Below are positions 13,950 to 21,978 of a stretch of DNA of 38,452 nt, one piece after another. Position numbers and translations under genes: made by a program. The notes beneath the pieces were generated by a model, which saw only the letters and a program-made list of their open reading frames with translations, was not told the DNA's origin and ran no database searches. Each line of letters begins with the position of its first letter. Position 1 is the stretch's first letter. The stretch is from Spirochaetaceae bacterium (lineage in GTDB: Bacteria; Spirochaetota; Spirochaetia; DSM-27196; PWMO01): contig RECP01000116.1 of NCBI GenBank assembly GCA_007693945.1, positions 1-38,452 of the forward strand. The letters run 5' to 3'.

Positions 13950-16424
13950 ATGACCAAGAACCCCGACGCCGCCGCCGAAACCAGCGCGGCGGCCGCCAGA
14001 ATTTCTCCCGTAGAGACCGGGCGCTACCTCGAGAAAGCGCGCCTCGCCCCGGCACTGGTGGAGTTCGGCATCAGTGAGGAGGAGATCCGGGCGCTCGATA
14101 ACGGCGACCGGAACTTTGACATCATCGGACAGCCGCGCGCGCTGCGTGCCCTCCATCTCGCAGTACAGATGCGCGGCAAAGGCTACAACCTGTTTGTGAC
14201 CGGCATGCCCGGCACGGGGAAGCGCTCGGCTATCCGGCAGGTTACCGAGCAGTATCTGGGTGACATATCACGTCTGCGCGACTATGCCTACGTCTACAAC
14301 TTCCACCGTCCGGACAGACCGCAACTGCTGACTTTTGACCCCGGCGGCGGCACGCGCTTCCGCCAGGCGATGCACCAGCTGGTCAAGACCGTGCAGCAGA
14401 GTCTGGAGGTGCTGTCACAGAATGAACGCTTCACCAGCAAGCGCGACCAGATCGTCATTCAGGCTGAAGGGCACGAGAACCGGGCGCTGCGCGACTTCGA
14501 AGGACGGCTCGGACGCGAGGGGTTCCAGATCGTGCAGGTGGAAGACAGCGAGGAGCAGCGTGCCGACATCGCTCCGGTCTACAACGGGGAAACGACCAGT
14601 TTTGACGTCATCCAGAAGCGTGTCAACGGCGGCGAGATCGACGAGTCGTGGTGGCGCAATGCCCGCGAGAAATACTATCAGTACATGGACGAGATGAACC
14701 GGATCTTTCTGCGTCTGCGCAGCGAGCGGGGCCAGATCGAGCAGAAACTCAACGAGCTGCGGGTTGCGGCAATCGGGCCCGGCATTGACACGGCGATCAG
14801 AGAGCTGAAGTCCTCGTTTGATGACCCTGGAGTTCATCAATACCTTGACGATGTGCGCAGCGACGTGCTGGACAACGTGGACTGGTTCATGCCGCCGGAT
14901 AACGACGCCGGGCGCGCGGAAGCGGCGAGCTTTCCGGTAGAACGCTACGACGTCAATGTGGTCGTTGATCATCAGCACAGCAAGCAGGCGCCGCTGATTT
15001 TCGAAAGCCATCCCGACTACCAGAAGCTGTTCGGCCTGCAAGAGTACTCCATGGAGCCCGGCGGTGAGACCCGCACCAGTTTCATGATGCTGCGGGCCGG
15101 TGCGCTGCTGAACGCATCAGGCGGTTTTCTGGTACTGCGTGCCGAGGATATCGTTCCGCATGAAGACTTGTGGAACGCACTCAAGCGCGCCATTGCCGAC
15201 GCGCAGGCCGAAATTCGCCCCACCCCTGGCCCTCTGCCGATACCGGTGGGAGCCCTCAAACCGCAGCCTGCGCCAATCGACGTGAAGGTAATCCTCTCCG
15301 GACCGGATGCACTCTACGACATCCTCTATTGCCAGGACGATGAATTCGGCAAGCTGTTCAAGATTCCGGCGGAGTTCGACTCGCTCATGAACCGCACCAG
15401 CGACGCGATGCGCGAGTACGTCGGCTTCGCGCGCATGATCGCGCGTGATGAGAAACTGCTGCCGCTGCATCCGTCCGGGCTGGCCGCTATCATCGAGTAC
15501 GGGATTCGACTGTCGGAGTTCCGTGACAAGCTCAGTACGCGTTTCTCGCTGATTGCTGATCTCATTCGCGAGGCAGACCACTGGGCGCGCAACGACGGCA
15601 AAAGCGAAATAGATCGCGCGATGGTCGAGCGAGCGCTCACCGAACGACGCTACCTCTACAACCTTCCCGAAGAAAAGATCGACGAGCAGATCCGTTCCGG
15701 TGAGCTCCTGATCGACGTACGAGGCAGCGCGGTTGGACGGATCAACGCCCTGGCCGTCGTCGACCGCGGCTTCTACGCCTTTGCCCGGCCGATGCTGATA
15801 ACGGCACGCACCGCTCCCGGCAACGACGGCATCATCAACATCGAGCGCGAGTCGGGGCTTTCGGGGGAACTGCACGACAAGGGCATCTACATCCTTGAGG
15901 GGTTCCTGCAGTCCAAGTATGCCCGTGACTTCCCGTTGTCGGTCACCGCCAGCGTCTGTTTCGAACAGTCCTACGTCGAGGTCGACGGTGATTCGGCGTC
16001 CTCAGCCGAGGTCTACGTACTGCTTTCGTCGATTGCCGACGTACCGCTGCGCCAGGACATTGCGGTTACCGGGTCGGTGAACCAGATGGGAGAGATCCAG
16101 CCGGTAGGGGGAATCAGCGAGAAGATCGAGGGCTTCTACGCGGTCTGTAAGCAGATCGGCATCACCAATACGCAGGGTGTCATTATTCCGCGCCAGAACC
16201 TGCCCAACCTCATTCTGGACGTTGAAGTGCAACAGGCAATACGCGACGGACGTTTTCACATCTGGCCTGTCCAGACCATCGACGAGGGCATGCAGATTCT
16301 GACCGGTATGCCCTCGGGCATCCGCGGACCACGCGGGGTCTTCGAGTCCGGTAGTGTCAACGCGCTGGTAGAAAAACGCCTGCGCGCCATGGCGCATCAG
16401 GTCAAGAACTTCGGCGGCAATTGA
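13950..16424 (+). CDS. Lon-like ATP-dependent protease (AAA_32 / S16 family, YcbZ-like)
   Basis: 824 residues. Walker A is GMPGTGKRS (85-93, K91). A long insertion with charged, coiled-coil-like character (about 190-290) follows, then the AAA_32-type Walker B region NASGGFLVL and sensor segments. The Lon proteolytic domain occupies about 590-800. The serine-lysine dyad is visible: S684 in DSASSAE, at the place of DGPSAG in Lon, and K725 in GGISEKIEG. Members are cytoplasmic AAA+ proteases of poorly defined substrates, distinct from LonA (no N-terminal LAN domain). Monocistronic or followed by the HDOD gene 138 bp downstream. Confidence 0.88.
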   Translation: MTKNPDAAAETSAAAARISPVETGRYLEKARLAPALVEFGISEEEIRALDNGDRNFDIIGQPRALRALHLAVQMRGKGYNLFVTGMPGTGKRSAIRQVTEQYLGDISRLRDYAYVYNFHRPDRPQLLTFDPGGGTRFRQAMHQLVKTVQQSLEVLSQNERFTSKRDQIVIQAEGHENRALRDFEGRLGREGFQIVQVEDSEEQRADIAPVYNGETTSFDVIQKRVNGGEIDESWWRNAREKYYQYMDEMNRIFLRLRSERGQIEQKLNELRVAAIGPGIDTAIRELKSSFDDPGVHQYLDDVRSDVLDNVDWFMPPDNDAGRAEAASFPVERYDVNVVVDHQHSKQAPLIFESHPDYQKLFGLQEYSMEPGGETRTSFMMLRAGALLNASGGFLVLRAEDIVPHEDLWNALKRAIADAQAEIRPTPGPLPIPVGALKPQPAPIDVKVILSGPDALYDILYCQDDEFGKLFKIPAEFDSLMNRTSDAMREYVGFARMIARDEKLLPLHPSGLAAIIEYGIRLSEFRDKLSTRFSLIADLIREADHWARNDGKSEIDRAMVERALTERRYLYNLPEEKIDEQIRSGELLIDVRGSAVGRINALAVVDRGFYAFARPMLITARTAPGNDGIINIERESGLSGELHDKGIYILEGFLQSKYARDFPLSVTASVCFEQSYVEVDGDSASSAEVYVLLSSIADVPLRQDIAVTGSVNQMGEIQPVGGISEKIEGFYAVCKQIGITNTQGVIIPRQNLPNLILDVEVQQAIRDGRFHIWPVQTIDEGMQILTGMPSGIRGPRGVFESGSVNALVEKRLRAMAHQVKNFGGN

Positions 16425-16562
16425 GCCGGCGCGGCCTGGCCTGGAGCCGCACCGCTATCGCGGGGTCTGCTCGCAAATTCACGTTCGGGCCTATGGTCAC
16501 ACTACAACGGATTAGGGTAGAGTAGGCACCAAAAGAAAAGCATACGACGTAGGCGGCGTTCA
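16425..16562. other. 138-bp gap between the Lon-like and HDOD genes
   Basis: GC-rich sequence directly after the stop (GAGCCGGCGCGGCC) resembles the hairpins after two other genes in the window. The rest is less GC-rich (AAAAGAAAAG near 16531-16540). No convincing -35/-10 pair was found. Confidence 0.3.
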
Positions 16563-18056
16563 ATGGCAAAAAAGGTTGACGTTGGTAAGGTGCTGCAGGC
16601 AGCACGCAGTTCGATCCCGCTGACAGTGAAGTCCTATACACTTCCGCACGAGACCGAGATGTACCTCGAGGAGATTCTGGGGCACTTCCTGAAGGAAATG
16701 GGTCAGGAGAAACTCAAAGATCCGCTGGCGTACTGCCTGCGCGAGCTGGCGGTCAACGCCAAGAAGGCCAACACCAAGCGTGTCTACTTCGAGGAGAAGA
16801 GCCTCAAGATTGACGACGGCAAGGACTACGTGGAGGGCATGAAGACCTTCAAGCAGGAAACGCTCGACAATATCGACCATTACCTCGAGCTGCAGAAGGG
16901 AGCTGGCCTGTTTGTGAAGGTAATCTTCCACGCCAAGGGGCGCGACCTGCACCTCTACGTGGTGAACAATGCGCTGATGACCCGCAAGGAGCAGATCAGG
17001 ATTTACGACCGGATAGCGCGTTCCCGAGCATTCGGCTCGCTGGAAGAGGCGCTTACCACCGTTCTGGACGACTCCGAAGGAGCCGGGCTCGGAATCGTGA
17101 TCCTGGTACTCATGCTGAAGAAGATCGGGCTCGACGAAGACGCGTTTGATATCGATATCGAGGGCAGCGAGACCATCGCAAAGCTCGTGGTGCCGATGTC
17201 CAAGGTGCGGCTGGAAAGCCTGGAGCTGATCTCCGAACAGATCGTACAGGAGATCGAATCGCTGCCGCGTTTTCCCGAAAACATCGTCAACCTGCAGAAG
17301 ATGATCAGCGACCCTGACACCGAGATCACGCATATCGCGCGCCAGATCAGCACCGATCCGTCGCTTACCGCTGATCTGCTCAAGGTAGTCAACTCGGCCG
17401 CTTTTATGCTGCCCAAGAAAGTCGACAACATTGTCGAGGCGGTCAAGCTGGTCGGCATGCGAGGCCTGCGCAACCTGTTGTACTCCTACGGAACACAGAA
17501 GATCCTGGGTACAACCGAAACCGCGGAGACCAAGAATCTATGGGAGCACAGCTACCGTACCGCATTCTACGCCTATAACCTCGCCAAGAATCTCAGCCGC
17601 AAGAAAGAGATCCTTGACGACGTGTACGTAGGCGGAATCCTGCACGACATGGGCAAGATAATTTTCTCTTCGGTGCATCCTGACCTGATGACCAAGATCA
17701 ACTCGTTCTGTCATGAAAAGGGCATCGCGTCGGAGATCTTTGAGGATCTTGCCGCCGGCCTGAACCACTCGGAGATCGGCGCCATGATTGCCGAGAACTG
17801 GAACTTCCCCGAGGCGCTGGTCGACGCGATCAAGTATCACCATACGCCGCACTCGGCTCCGCAGCCCTATCGGGACGTGGTCTACACGGTCTATCTGGCC
17901 AACGCGCTCTGCCACGTACGCGACGCCGGCGTGGGTATCGAGCAGATCGATCCTCAGGTACTGGCGTCTTTCAAGATCACCAACGAGGAACAGCTGAAGA
18001 CCATCGAAGCACGCCTTGATGCAGCATTTGCCAGGGAGTCAGTCTCGCACACGTGA
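16563..18056 (+). CDS. GHKL ATPase-like domain fused to an HDOD/HD signalling domain
   Basis: 497 residues. About 30-215 resembles a histidine-kinase-type ATPase fold: an N-box RELAVNAKKAN (E61, N65) and a G2-like box EGAGLGIVIL (172-181). The G1 region reads VVNNALM (133-139) instead of DxGxG, so nucleotide binding is uncertain. About 225-440 is an HDOD domain (LPRFPENIVNLQKMISD, VNSAAF, VGMRGLRNLL). It keeps the HD metal residues H329, H361-D362 in LHDMGK, H402 and H426-H427. HDOD proteins are signalling modules tied to motility and second messengers. There is no histidine phosphoacceptor domain. Probably a cytoplasmic signal-output or scaffold protein; catalytic activity is unproven. Confidence 0.75.
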   Translation: MAKKVDVGKVLQAARSSIPLTVKSYTLPHETEMYLEEILGHFLKEMGQEKLKDPLAYCLRELAVNAKKANTKRVYFEEKSLKIDDGKDYVEGMKTFKQETLDNIDHYLELQKGAGLFVKVIFHAKGRDLHLYVVNNALMTRKEQIRIYDRIARSRAFGSLEEALTTVLDDSEGAGLGIVILVLMLKKIGLDEDAFDIDIEGSETIAKLVVPMSKVRLESLELISEQIVQEIESLPRFPENIVNLQKMISDPDTEITHIARQISTDPSLTADLLKVVNSAAFMLPKKVDNIVEAVKLVGMRGLRNLLYSYGTQKILGTTETAETKNLWEHSYRTAFYAYNLAKNLSRKKEILDDVYVGGILHDMGKIIFSSVHPDLMTKINSFCHEKGIASEIFEDLAAGLNHSEIGAMIAENWNFPEALVDAIKYHHTPHSAPQPYRDVVYTVYLANALCHVRDAGVGIEQIDPQVLASFKITNEEQLKTIEARLDAAFARESVSHT

Positions 18057-18071
18057 CATCCTGATACTCGC

Positions 18072-18111
18072 TTGACACCTTAGCTGTAATATATTAATTT
18101 CTCTATATAAT
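18072..18111 (+). promoter_or_regulatory. Promoter region of the glutaredoxin-OsmC operon
   Basis: A consensus TTGACA (18072-18077) is followed after 17 bp by TAATTT (18095-18100). A perfect TATAAT lies at 18106-18111 in the most AT-rich stretch of the window. From the latter, a start near 18118 would give a short leader with GAGGGGG (18121-18127) before the ATG at 18134. Confidence 0.5.
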
Positions 18112-18133
18112 ACGTATTGCCGAGGGGGAAAGC

Positions 18134-18364
18134 ATGGCAGTTCGACTGTACACAACTCCAACGTGCGGCTACTGTAATCAGGTGAAGCAGTACTTCCGTG
18201 ATAACCGGGTCCCGTTTACCGAATACAACGTCGCAAGTGACCTGCGCAGAGCCGATGAAATGGTCAAGAAGTCCGGTCAGATGGGAGTTCCGGTGCTTGA
18301 CATCCACGGCAAAGTCATTGTGGGCTTCAACAAGGCGGAAATCGAAAAAGCGCTCAAGAGGTGA
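18134..18364 (+). CDS. Glutaredoxin-like protein (Grx/NrdH/YruB type)
   Basis: 76 residues, a minimal thioredoxin fold. The redox site is C11-G-Y-C14, and the cis-proline loop GVPVLDI and C-terminal GFNKAEIE match small glutaredoxins such as YruB/NrdH. It probably reduces protein disulfides or mixed disulfides in the cytoplasm. It is separated by 3 bp from an OsmC-type gene, which supports a shared thiol or peroxide-defence role. The start has a strong ribosome-binding site, GAGGGGG. Confidence 0.9.
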   Translation: MAVRLYTTPTCGYCNQVKQYFRDNRVPFTEYNVASDLRRADEMVKKSGQMGVPVLDIHGKVIVGFNKAEIEKALKR

Positions 18365-18367
18365 TCC

Positions 18368-18784
18368 ATGAGTTACGACACACGGGCAGAGTACAAGGAC
18401 GGAATGGCGTTTGACGTCGATCTGGGCGGGCACGACTTGCGAGTTGACGCCGGCACCGATCACGGCGGAAGAAACTACGGACCGACACCGCGGTCGATGA
18501 TGCTGGCGGCCCTTTCCGGCTGTACCGGTATGGATGTGGTGGCCATTCTGCGCAAGATGCAGATGCCGTACGACAGCTTCGCCATCGAAGTACGCGCGGA
18601 CTCCGCCGACCAGCACCCTCACGTCTACACGGCGGTCACCGTCCGTTACCTGTTCAGCGGCCAGAAGGTTGAGCGGGAAAAAGTTGAGAAGGCGGTCACG
18701 CTGTCACTCGACAGGTACTGTCCCGTTGCGGCGACGCTCAGACACACCGCCAGGATCGACTACGAGATCGTCATCAACCAGTAA
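18368..18784 (+). CDS. OsmC/Ohr-family thiol peroxidase-like protein
   Basis: 138 residues, the usual size. The two conserved cysteines are C52 in LSGCTGMD and C118 in RYCPV, as in OsmC/YhfA-type proteins that reduce organic hydroperoxides or handle sulfur species. The gene begins 3 bp after the glutaredoxin stop with AGAGGTG as ribosome-binding site. Its end overlaps the end of the convergent SpoU gene by 11 bp. Confidence 0.88.
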   Translation: MSYDTRAEYKDGMAFDVDLGGHDLRVDAGTDHGGRNYGPTPRSMMLAALSGCTGMDVVAILRKMQMPYDSFAIEVRADSADQHPHVYTAVTVRYLFSGQKVEREKVEKAVTLSLDRYCPVAATLRHTARIDYEIVINQ

Positions 18785-19619
18785 GCGCATGCCACCACTG
18801 GTAGAGCACAATACCGGTCGCCACCGCAACGTTCAGTGACCCTTTGGCGCCGGCGGTCGGAATCGATATGCGGCCGGATGATTGCGCCGCGAGCCTCAGC
18901 GCCTCGGCGCTGACACCGAGTTCCTCCGAACCTACGACCGCGATTCCGGCAGACGGGAAGCGGAAGTGTGCCACATGGGTGCCTCCGGTCTCGACCGCCA
19001 GCACGTTCGGCGGCGCTCGCAGCAGCCGCGCAACCACGGCAATCGCTTCCGGCAGGCTCGCCCGGCGCCACGGTATCAGCTCGATCGCCCCCATCGCCGC
19101 CCGTTTGGCGCGCGGATGCTCGGGCGAGGCCGTCCCCTCAGACACGTAAATCTCGCGCACGCCAAACGAGTCGGCGGCGCGGAAGATCGCGCCCACATTG
19201 AACGGTGAGCGAACATCGTCCAGGTAGAGAAAGACGTTCTCGACCCGCCGCTCGTCCGCATCAAGCCGGCCCGAGCGGTAGAAGTCCCAGTCCGCCGGAG
19301 TGTGCCCCAGCCACTCCTCGAGTCCATAACGGATGTCGCTTATCGGTCGTACCAGTTCGACAGACAGGCCGGCGTGAGGCGAGCCTGCGATCTGCTCGAC
19401 GTAACCCTGCGCCCGGCGGCGCAGCGACGGCGAAAGCCGGGCCTCCTGCGCCACTGCGCTGAACAGCGCACCGAGGTACGCGCGGTCGGGAAGCTCGCGG
19501 TCTGCGCCGTCAGGGGAAGGAAGCCCGCGCAGGTGGTGCTCGAGCCGCAACAGGATCCGCGAGATCTTGCGCAAACGGGTTTTGCGTGGCAGTTCGCCCA
19601 GTTTCTTCAGCGTGATCAT
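18774..19619 (-). CDS. SpoU/TrmH-family RNA 2'-O-ribose methyltransferase
   Basis: 281 residues. The SPOUT catalytic domain occupies about 125-280 with motif 1 NVGAIFRAAD (N141, R147), motif 2 VVGSEELG (228-235) and motif 3 IPTAGAKGSLNVAVA (253-267). The first 120 residues are basic and helical and probably bind RNA. Such enzymes methylate the ribose of tRNA or rRNA from S-adenosylmethionine; the target cannot be told. It follows the iron-ADH-like gene by 36 bp and is probably cotranscribed. No clear ribosome-binding site. Confidence 0.88.
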   Translation of the reverse strand: MITLKKLGELPRKTRLRKISRILLRLEHHLRGLPSPDGADRELPDRAYLGALFSAVAQEARLSPSLRRRAQGYVEQIAGSPHAGLSVELVRPISDIRYGLEEWLGHTPADWDFYRSGRLDADERRVENVFLYLDDVRSPFNVGAIFRAADSFGVREIYVSEGTASPEHPRAKRAAMGAIELIPWRRASLPEAIAVVARLLRAPPNVLAVETGGTHVAHFRFPSAGIAVVGSEELGVSAEALRLAAQSSGRISIPTAGAKGSLNVAVATGIVLYQWWHALTG

Positions 19620-19655
19620 GCTTTCGTCCCGGCGGAGCCGTGCGCCGGCCCGCGA

Positions 19656-20804
19656 TCAGAACGCCTGTTTTGCCAGCTCGTAGAGATCGCTCTCAGAGAG
19701 GGCCACCGGCCCGAAGCTCACCATCTCGAAGCCGGCGGCAACCTCGGCAATCTCGGCAACGTCATCGAGCGACAGATCGAAGTCGCGCAGCCGACCGGGG
19801 AGCTCGAGCCTCGCGATCAGCCGGCGAGCTACGGCGGAGGCGAGCTCGGCGTCATCGCCTTCGTGCAATCCTGGAACATCCTCGCCCAGGGCGCGAGCGA
19901 CCCTGGCGACTTTGGTGGGTCTGACCCCGGCAAAATGATCGAGCATGTGCGGCAGCAGAGCGGCGGCCACCCAGCTCTTGGGGACGTTGTGCAGGCTGTT
20001 GATGGCGTAGGTCAACGCGCCGCCGGGTCCCTGGCTGCTCATCGAAAGACCGAGAGCGCACAACAGTCCGGCCTCTCCGGCGTGCACCCGTGACGCGGTT
20101 TCGCCGGGATCACGGCTCAACTCATCGATCGATTCCTTCAGGGTATCGATGGCGCGCAGAAAGAGCGTATCGGAGAGAAAGGTACTGCGCGACGAAACGT
20201 AGCCTTCGATGCACGCCAGCAGCGTGTCCATCATGGTGGCCGCGGCGTACTTGGCCGACATGGAGGCGGCCAGATTGGGATCGAGGAATACGGCCTTGAC
20301 AAGACCGGGGGCGGTCCGCACCAGGCGGGCGTGCCGTTTCTCAGTATCGGTAATCACAAACTCGTCGCGCAGCATCACGTGATTGCGGAATGAAGTGGGT
20401 ACCTCGACGTAGGGCACCGCGGCCTTGCCCGGATGCTGACCGTCCAGGATGCGATAGATCGAGACATCGCCGGCGGCGGCCACTGCAGCGCAGCGGGCGG
20501 CCGAAAGCACCTTCATACCGCCGAGGCCGATGACCACCTTGGCCTGACTCACGCGTACCAGCGAAATCAGCTCATCAATGGTCGCGTTCGAGCCACCGGG
20601 ATCGACGTGATCGAACAGAATCGTCTGCACGTCCTTCCTGGCCAGCAGTTCTTCGACGCGCTCGACCAGTTTTCCCCGATGGTGAACTGATTCGGTAACC
20701 AGCAGCGCTCGTGAACCAAGTTCAGCCACGGTCTGACCAATGCGGTTGACCACGTCCGGTCCGAAGAAGATCCTGGTAGGTAAGTGCAGCAACAGATCCG
20801 ACAT
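19656..20804 (-). CDS. Iron-ADH-fold protein lacking metal and cofactor motifs (probable pseudoenzyme)
   Basis: 382 residues with the overall pattern of type III iron-containing alcohol dehydrogenases (LPTRIFFGP near the start, IEGYVS at 199-204, ALLPHML at 282-288). Key residues are changed. The NAD motif GGGSxxDxAK reads GGMKVLSAAR (95-104). The metal ligands correspond to D193 (kept) but A197, G262 and K276, where family members have histidines; another family histidine position is Y266. It is therefore unlikely to be a metal-dependent dehydrogenase and may bind a ligand or protein. The frame extends 4 codons to a TTG at 20816; the ATG at 20804 is preferred. Neither start has a good ribosome-binding site. 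Confidence 0.85.
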   Translation of the reverse strand: MSDLLLHLPTRIFFGPDVVNRIGQTVAELGSRALLVTESVHHRGKLVERVEELLARKDVQTILFDHVDPGGSNATIDELISLVRVSQAKVVIGLGGMKVLSAARCAAVAAAGDVSIYRILDGQHPGKAAVPYVEVPTSFRNHVMLRDEFVITDTEKRHARLVRTAPGLVKAVFLDPNLAASMSAKYAAATMMDTLLACIEGYVSSRSTFLSDTLFLRAIDTLKESIDELSRDPGETASRVHAGEAGLLCALGLSMSSQGPGGALTYAINSLHNVPKSWVAAALLPHMLDHFAGVRPTKVARVARALGEDVPGLHEGDDAELASAVARRLIARLELPGRLRDFDLSLDDVAEIAEVAAGFEMVSFGPVALSESDLYELAKQAF

Positions 20805-20823
20805 GGGCCAACTCAACGCAAAG

Positions 20824-20844
20824 CGGCGGCACCGTGTGCCGCCG
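20824..20844 (-). terminator. Hairpin between flgM and the iron-ADH-like gene
   Basis: Perfect 9-bp arms CGGCGGCAC / GTGCCGCCG with a 3-nt loop. On the minus strand it is followed by CTTTGCGTT, a poor U-tract. It lies 60 nt past the flgM stop and 20 nt before the next start, so it probably ends or attenuates the flgM transcript. Confidence 0.45.
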
Positions 20845-20906
20845 GATGTTGCGATAGGTATTCAGAGATGGAAGCCGTCGACGCGGGAGTGACCCGGAAG
20901 GAGGTA

Positions 20907-21191
20907 CTATATTCCGAAAGCGTCCATAATCCGGTCTGCAACACTGTTAATTACCGTGTCGTTGATGTACTCCGGGTCCTCGAGCTTGCTCTTCACCTCG
21001 GCCACTCGGTCTGCACGAACTTCAGGCGTGTTCCTGACTTGTTCGGTCATCTGATAGAGTTCAGCCTTCAGCTTCGCTTCATCAGAGAACGATACCGAGT
21101 CGCTCCCCTGCTTCTGCTGGGGTTTGACGGTTTTGTTGGTCTGATTAAACCGTTGGACCGGGTCTATTGGACCGAGCCGTTCAATGGACAT
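20907..21191 (-). CDS. flgM: Anti-sigma-28 factor FlgM
   Basis: 94 residues. The N-terminal half is disordered and polar, beginning MSIERLG, as in many spirochaetal FlgM proteins. The C-terminal half (about 55-92, EVRADRVAEVKSKL then INDTVINSVADRIM) is the helical sigma-28-binding region. FlgM holds FliA/WhiG inactive until it is exported through the completed flagellar hook-basal body. GAAGGAAGG precedes the ATG, and a near-consensus sigma-28 promoter lies just upstream, implying autoregulation. No other flagellar gene is in the window. Confidence 0.88.
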   Translation of the reverse strand: MSIERLGPIDPVQRFNQTNKTVKPQQKQGSDSVSFSDEAKLKAELYQMTEQVRNTPEVRADRVAEVKSKLEDPEYINDTVINSVADRIMDAFGI

Positions 21192-21217
21192 TGCAGAACC
21201 TTCCTTCCTTCACTACC

Positions 21218-21244
21218 TTATCGACACACTTCCCGTCAATTTTA
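21218..21244 (-). promoter_or_regulatory. Sigma-28 (FliA-type) promoter of flgM
   Basis: On the minus strand TAAA (21241-21244), exactly 15 nt, then GTCGATAA (21218-21225). The consensus is TAAA-N15-GCCGATAA, so only one position differs. The predicted start near 21211 gives a leader of about 20 nt that carries the GAAGGAAGG ribosome-binding site. The -35 element overlaps the stop codon of rsmI. Confidence 0.75.
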
Positions 21245-21922
21245 ACCCTTTTTGGCGGGGGACACAAGCAGGGTGATCTCACCCTTGATGCTTGCCCTGC
21301 CCGATAGCTGCTCCAGCACTGCTGCCACTGAACCGAACAGATACTCCTCGTGCAGCTTGGTCATCTCTCTGCCGATCAGTACCGTCGCTTCACTCTCTAT
21401 ATCGAGCAGATCCCGCAGAAGCTGTACTATTCGATGTGGCGACTCGTAGCAGACCACGATCTCGCCACGCGACAGCAGTTCGGCCAGTCGCGCGCGCCTT
21501 CGTCCCCTTTTTGACGAGAGAAACCCTTCAAAGACTACCGTCTTGCCCGGTACGCCGGCCACACTGAGCAATGCGGCAAGCGCCGATGGCCCCGGAACGG
21601 GCAACACGCTGTAGCCTCGTTCCCGAACGGCAGCCACCACCCTGCCCCCCGGGTCGCTGAGACCGGGCGTACCGGCGTCGGTCACCAAAGCCCCGTCCTG
21701 ACCCGCGTCAAGCCGCCTCAGGACAGCGCCGGCGGCACGCTGCTCGTTGTGCGCGTGACACGCAATCAGCGGTTTGCGGATCTCAAAGCGAGCCAACAGA
21801 CGCCCTGAGTGCCGCGTATCCTCACACAGCACGAAGTCGACCGTCCGAAGGGTGTTCACGGCCCGCAGCGTGATGTCTTCCAGATTACCGATCGGCGTGG
21901 CTACCACGTAGAGTACCGCCAT
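21242..21922 (-). CDS. rsmI: 16S rRNA (cytidine1402-2'-O)-methyltransferase RsmI
   Basis: 226 residues, slightly shorter than E. coli RsmI (286). Family motifs of this tetrapyrrole-methylase-like fold are LYVVATPIGNLEDIT (4-18), CEDTRHSGRLL, ALVTDAGTPGLSDPG, PVPGPSA, FEGFLSSKRGRR and CYESPHRI. It methylates C1402 of 16S rRNA using S-adenosylmethionine. TAGACT ends 6 nt before the ATG and there is no ribosome-binding site, but no -35 match was found. It is divergent from the zinc-ribbon gene and followed directly by flgM. Confidence 0.95.
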   Translation of the reverse strand: MAVLYVVATPIGNLEDITLRAVNTLRTVDFVLCEDTRHSGRLLARFEIRKPLIACHAHNEQRAAGAVLRRLDAGQDGALVTDAGTPGLSDPGGRVVAAVRERGYSVLPVPGPSALAALLSVAGVPGKTVVFEGFLSSKRGRRRARLAELLSRGEIVVCYESPHRIVQLLRDLLDIESEATVLIGREMTKLHEEYLFGSVAAVLEQLSGRASIKGEITLLVSPAKKG

Positions 21923-21978
21923 CGTCTCAGTCTACTCATTGCGCCGCTCATCGGATAGTATCTGCTCGGAGCTACGCT

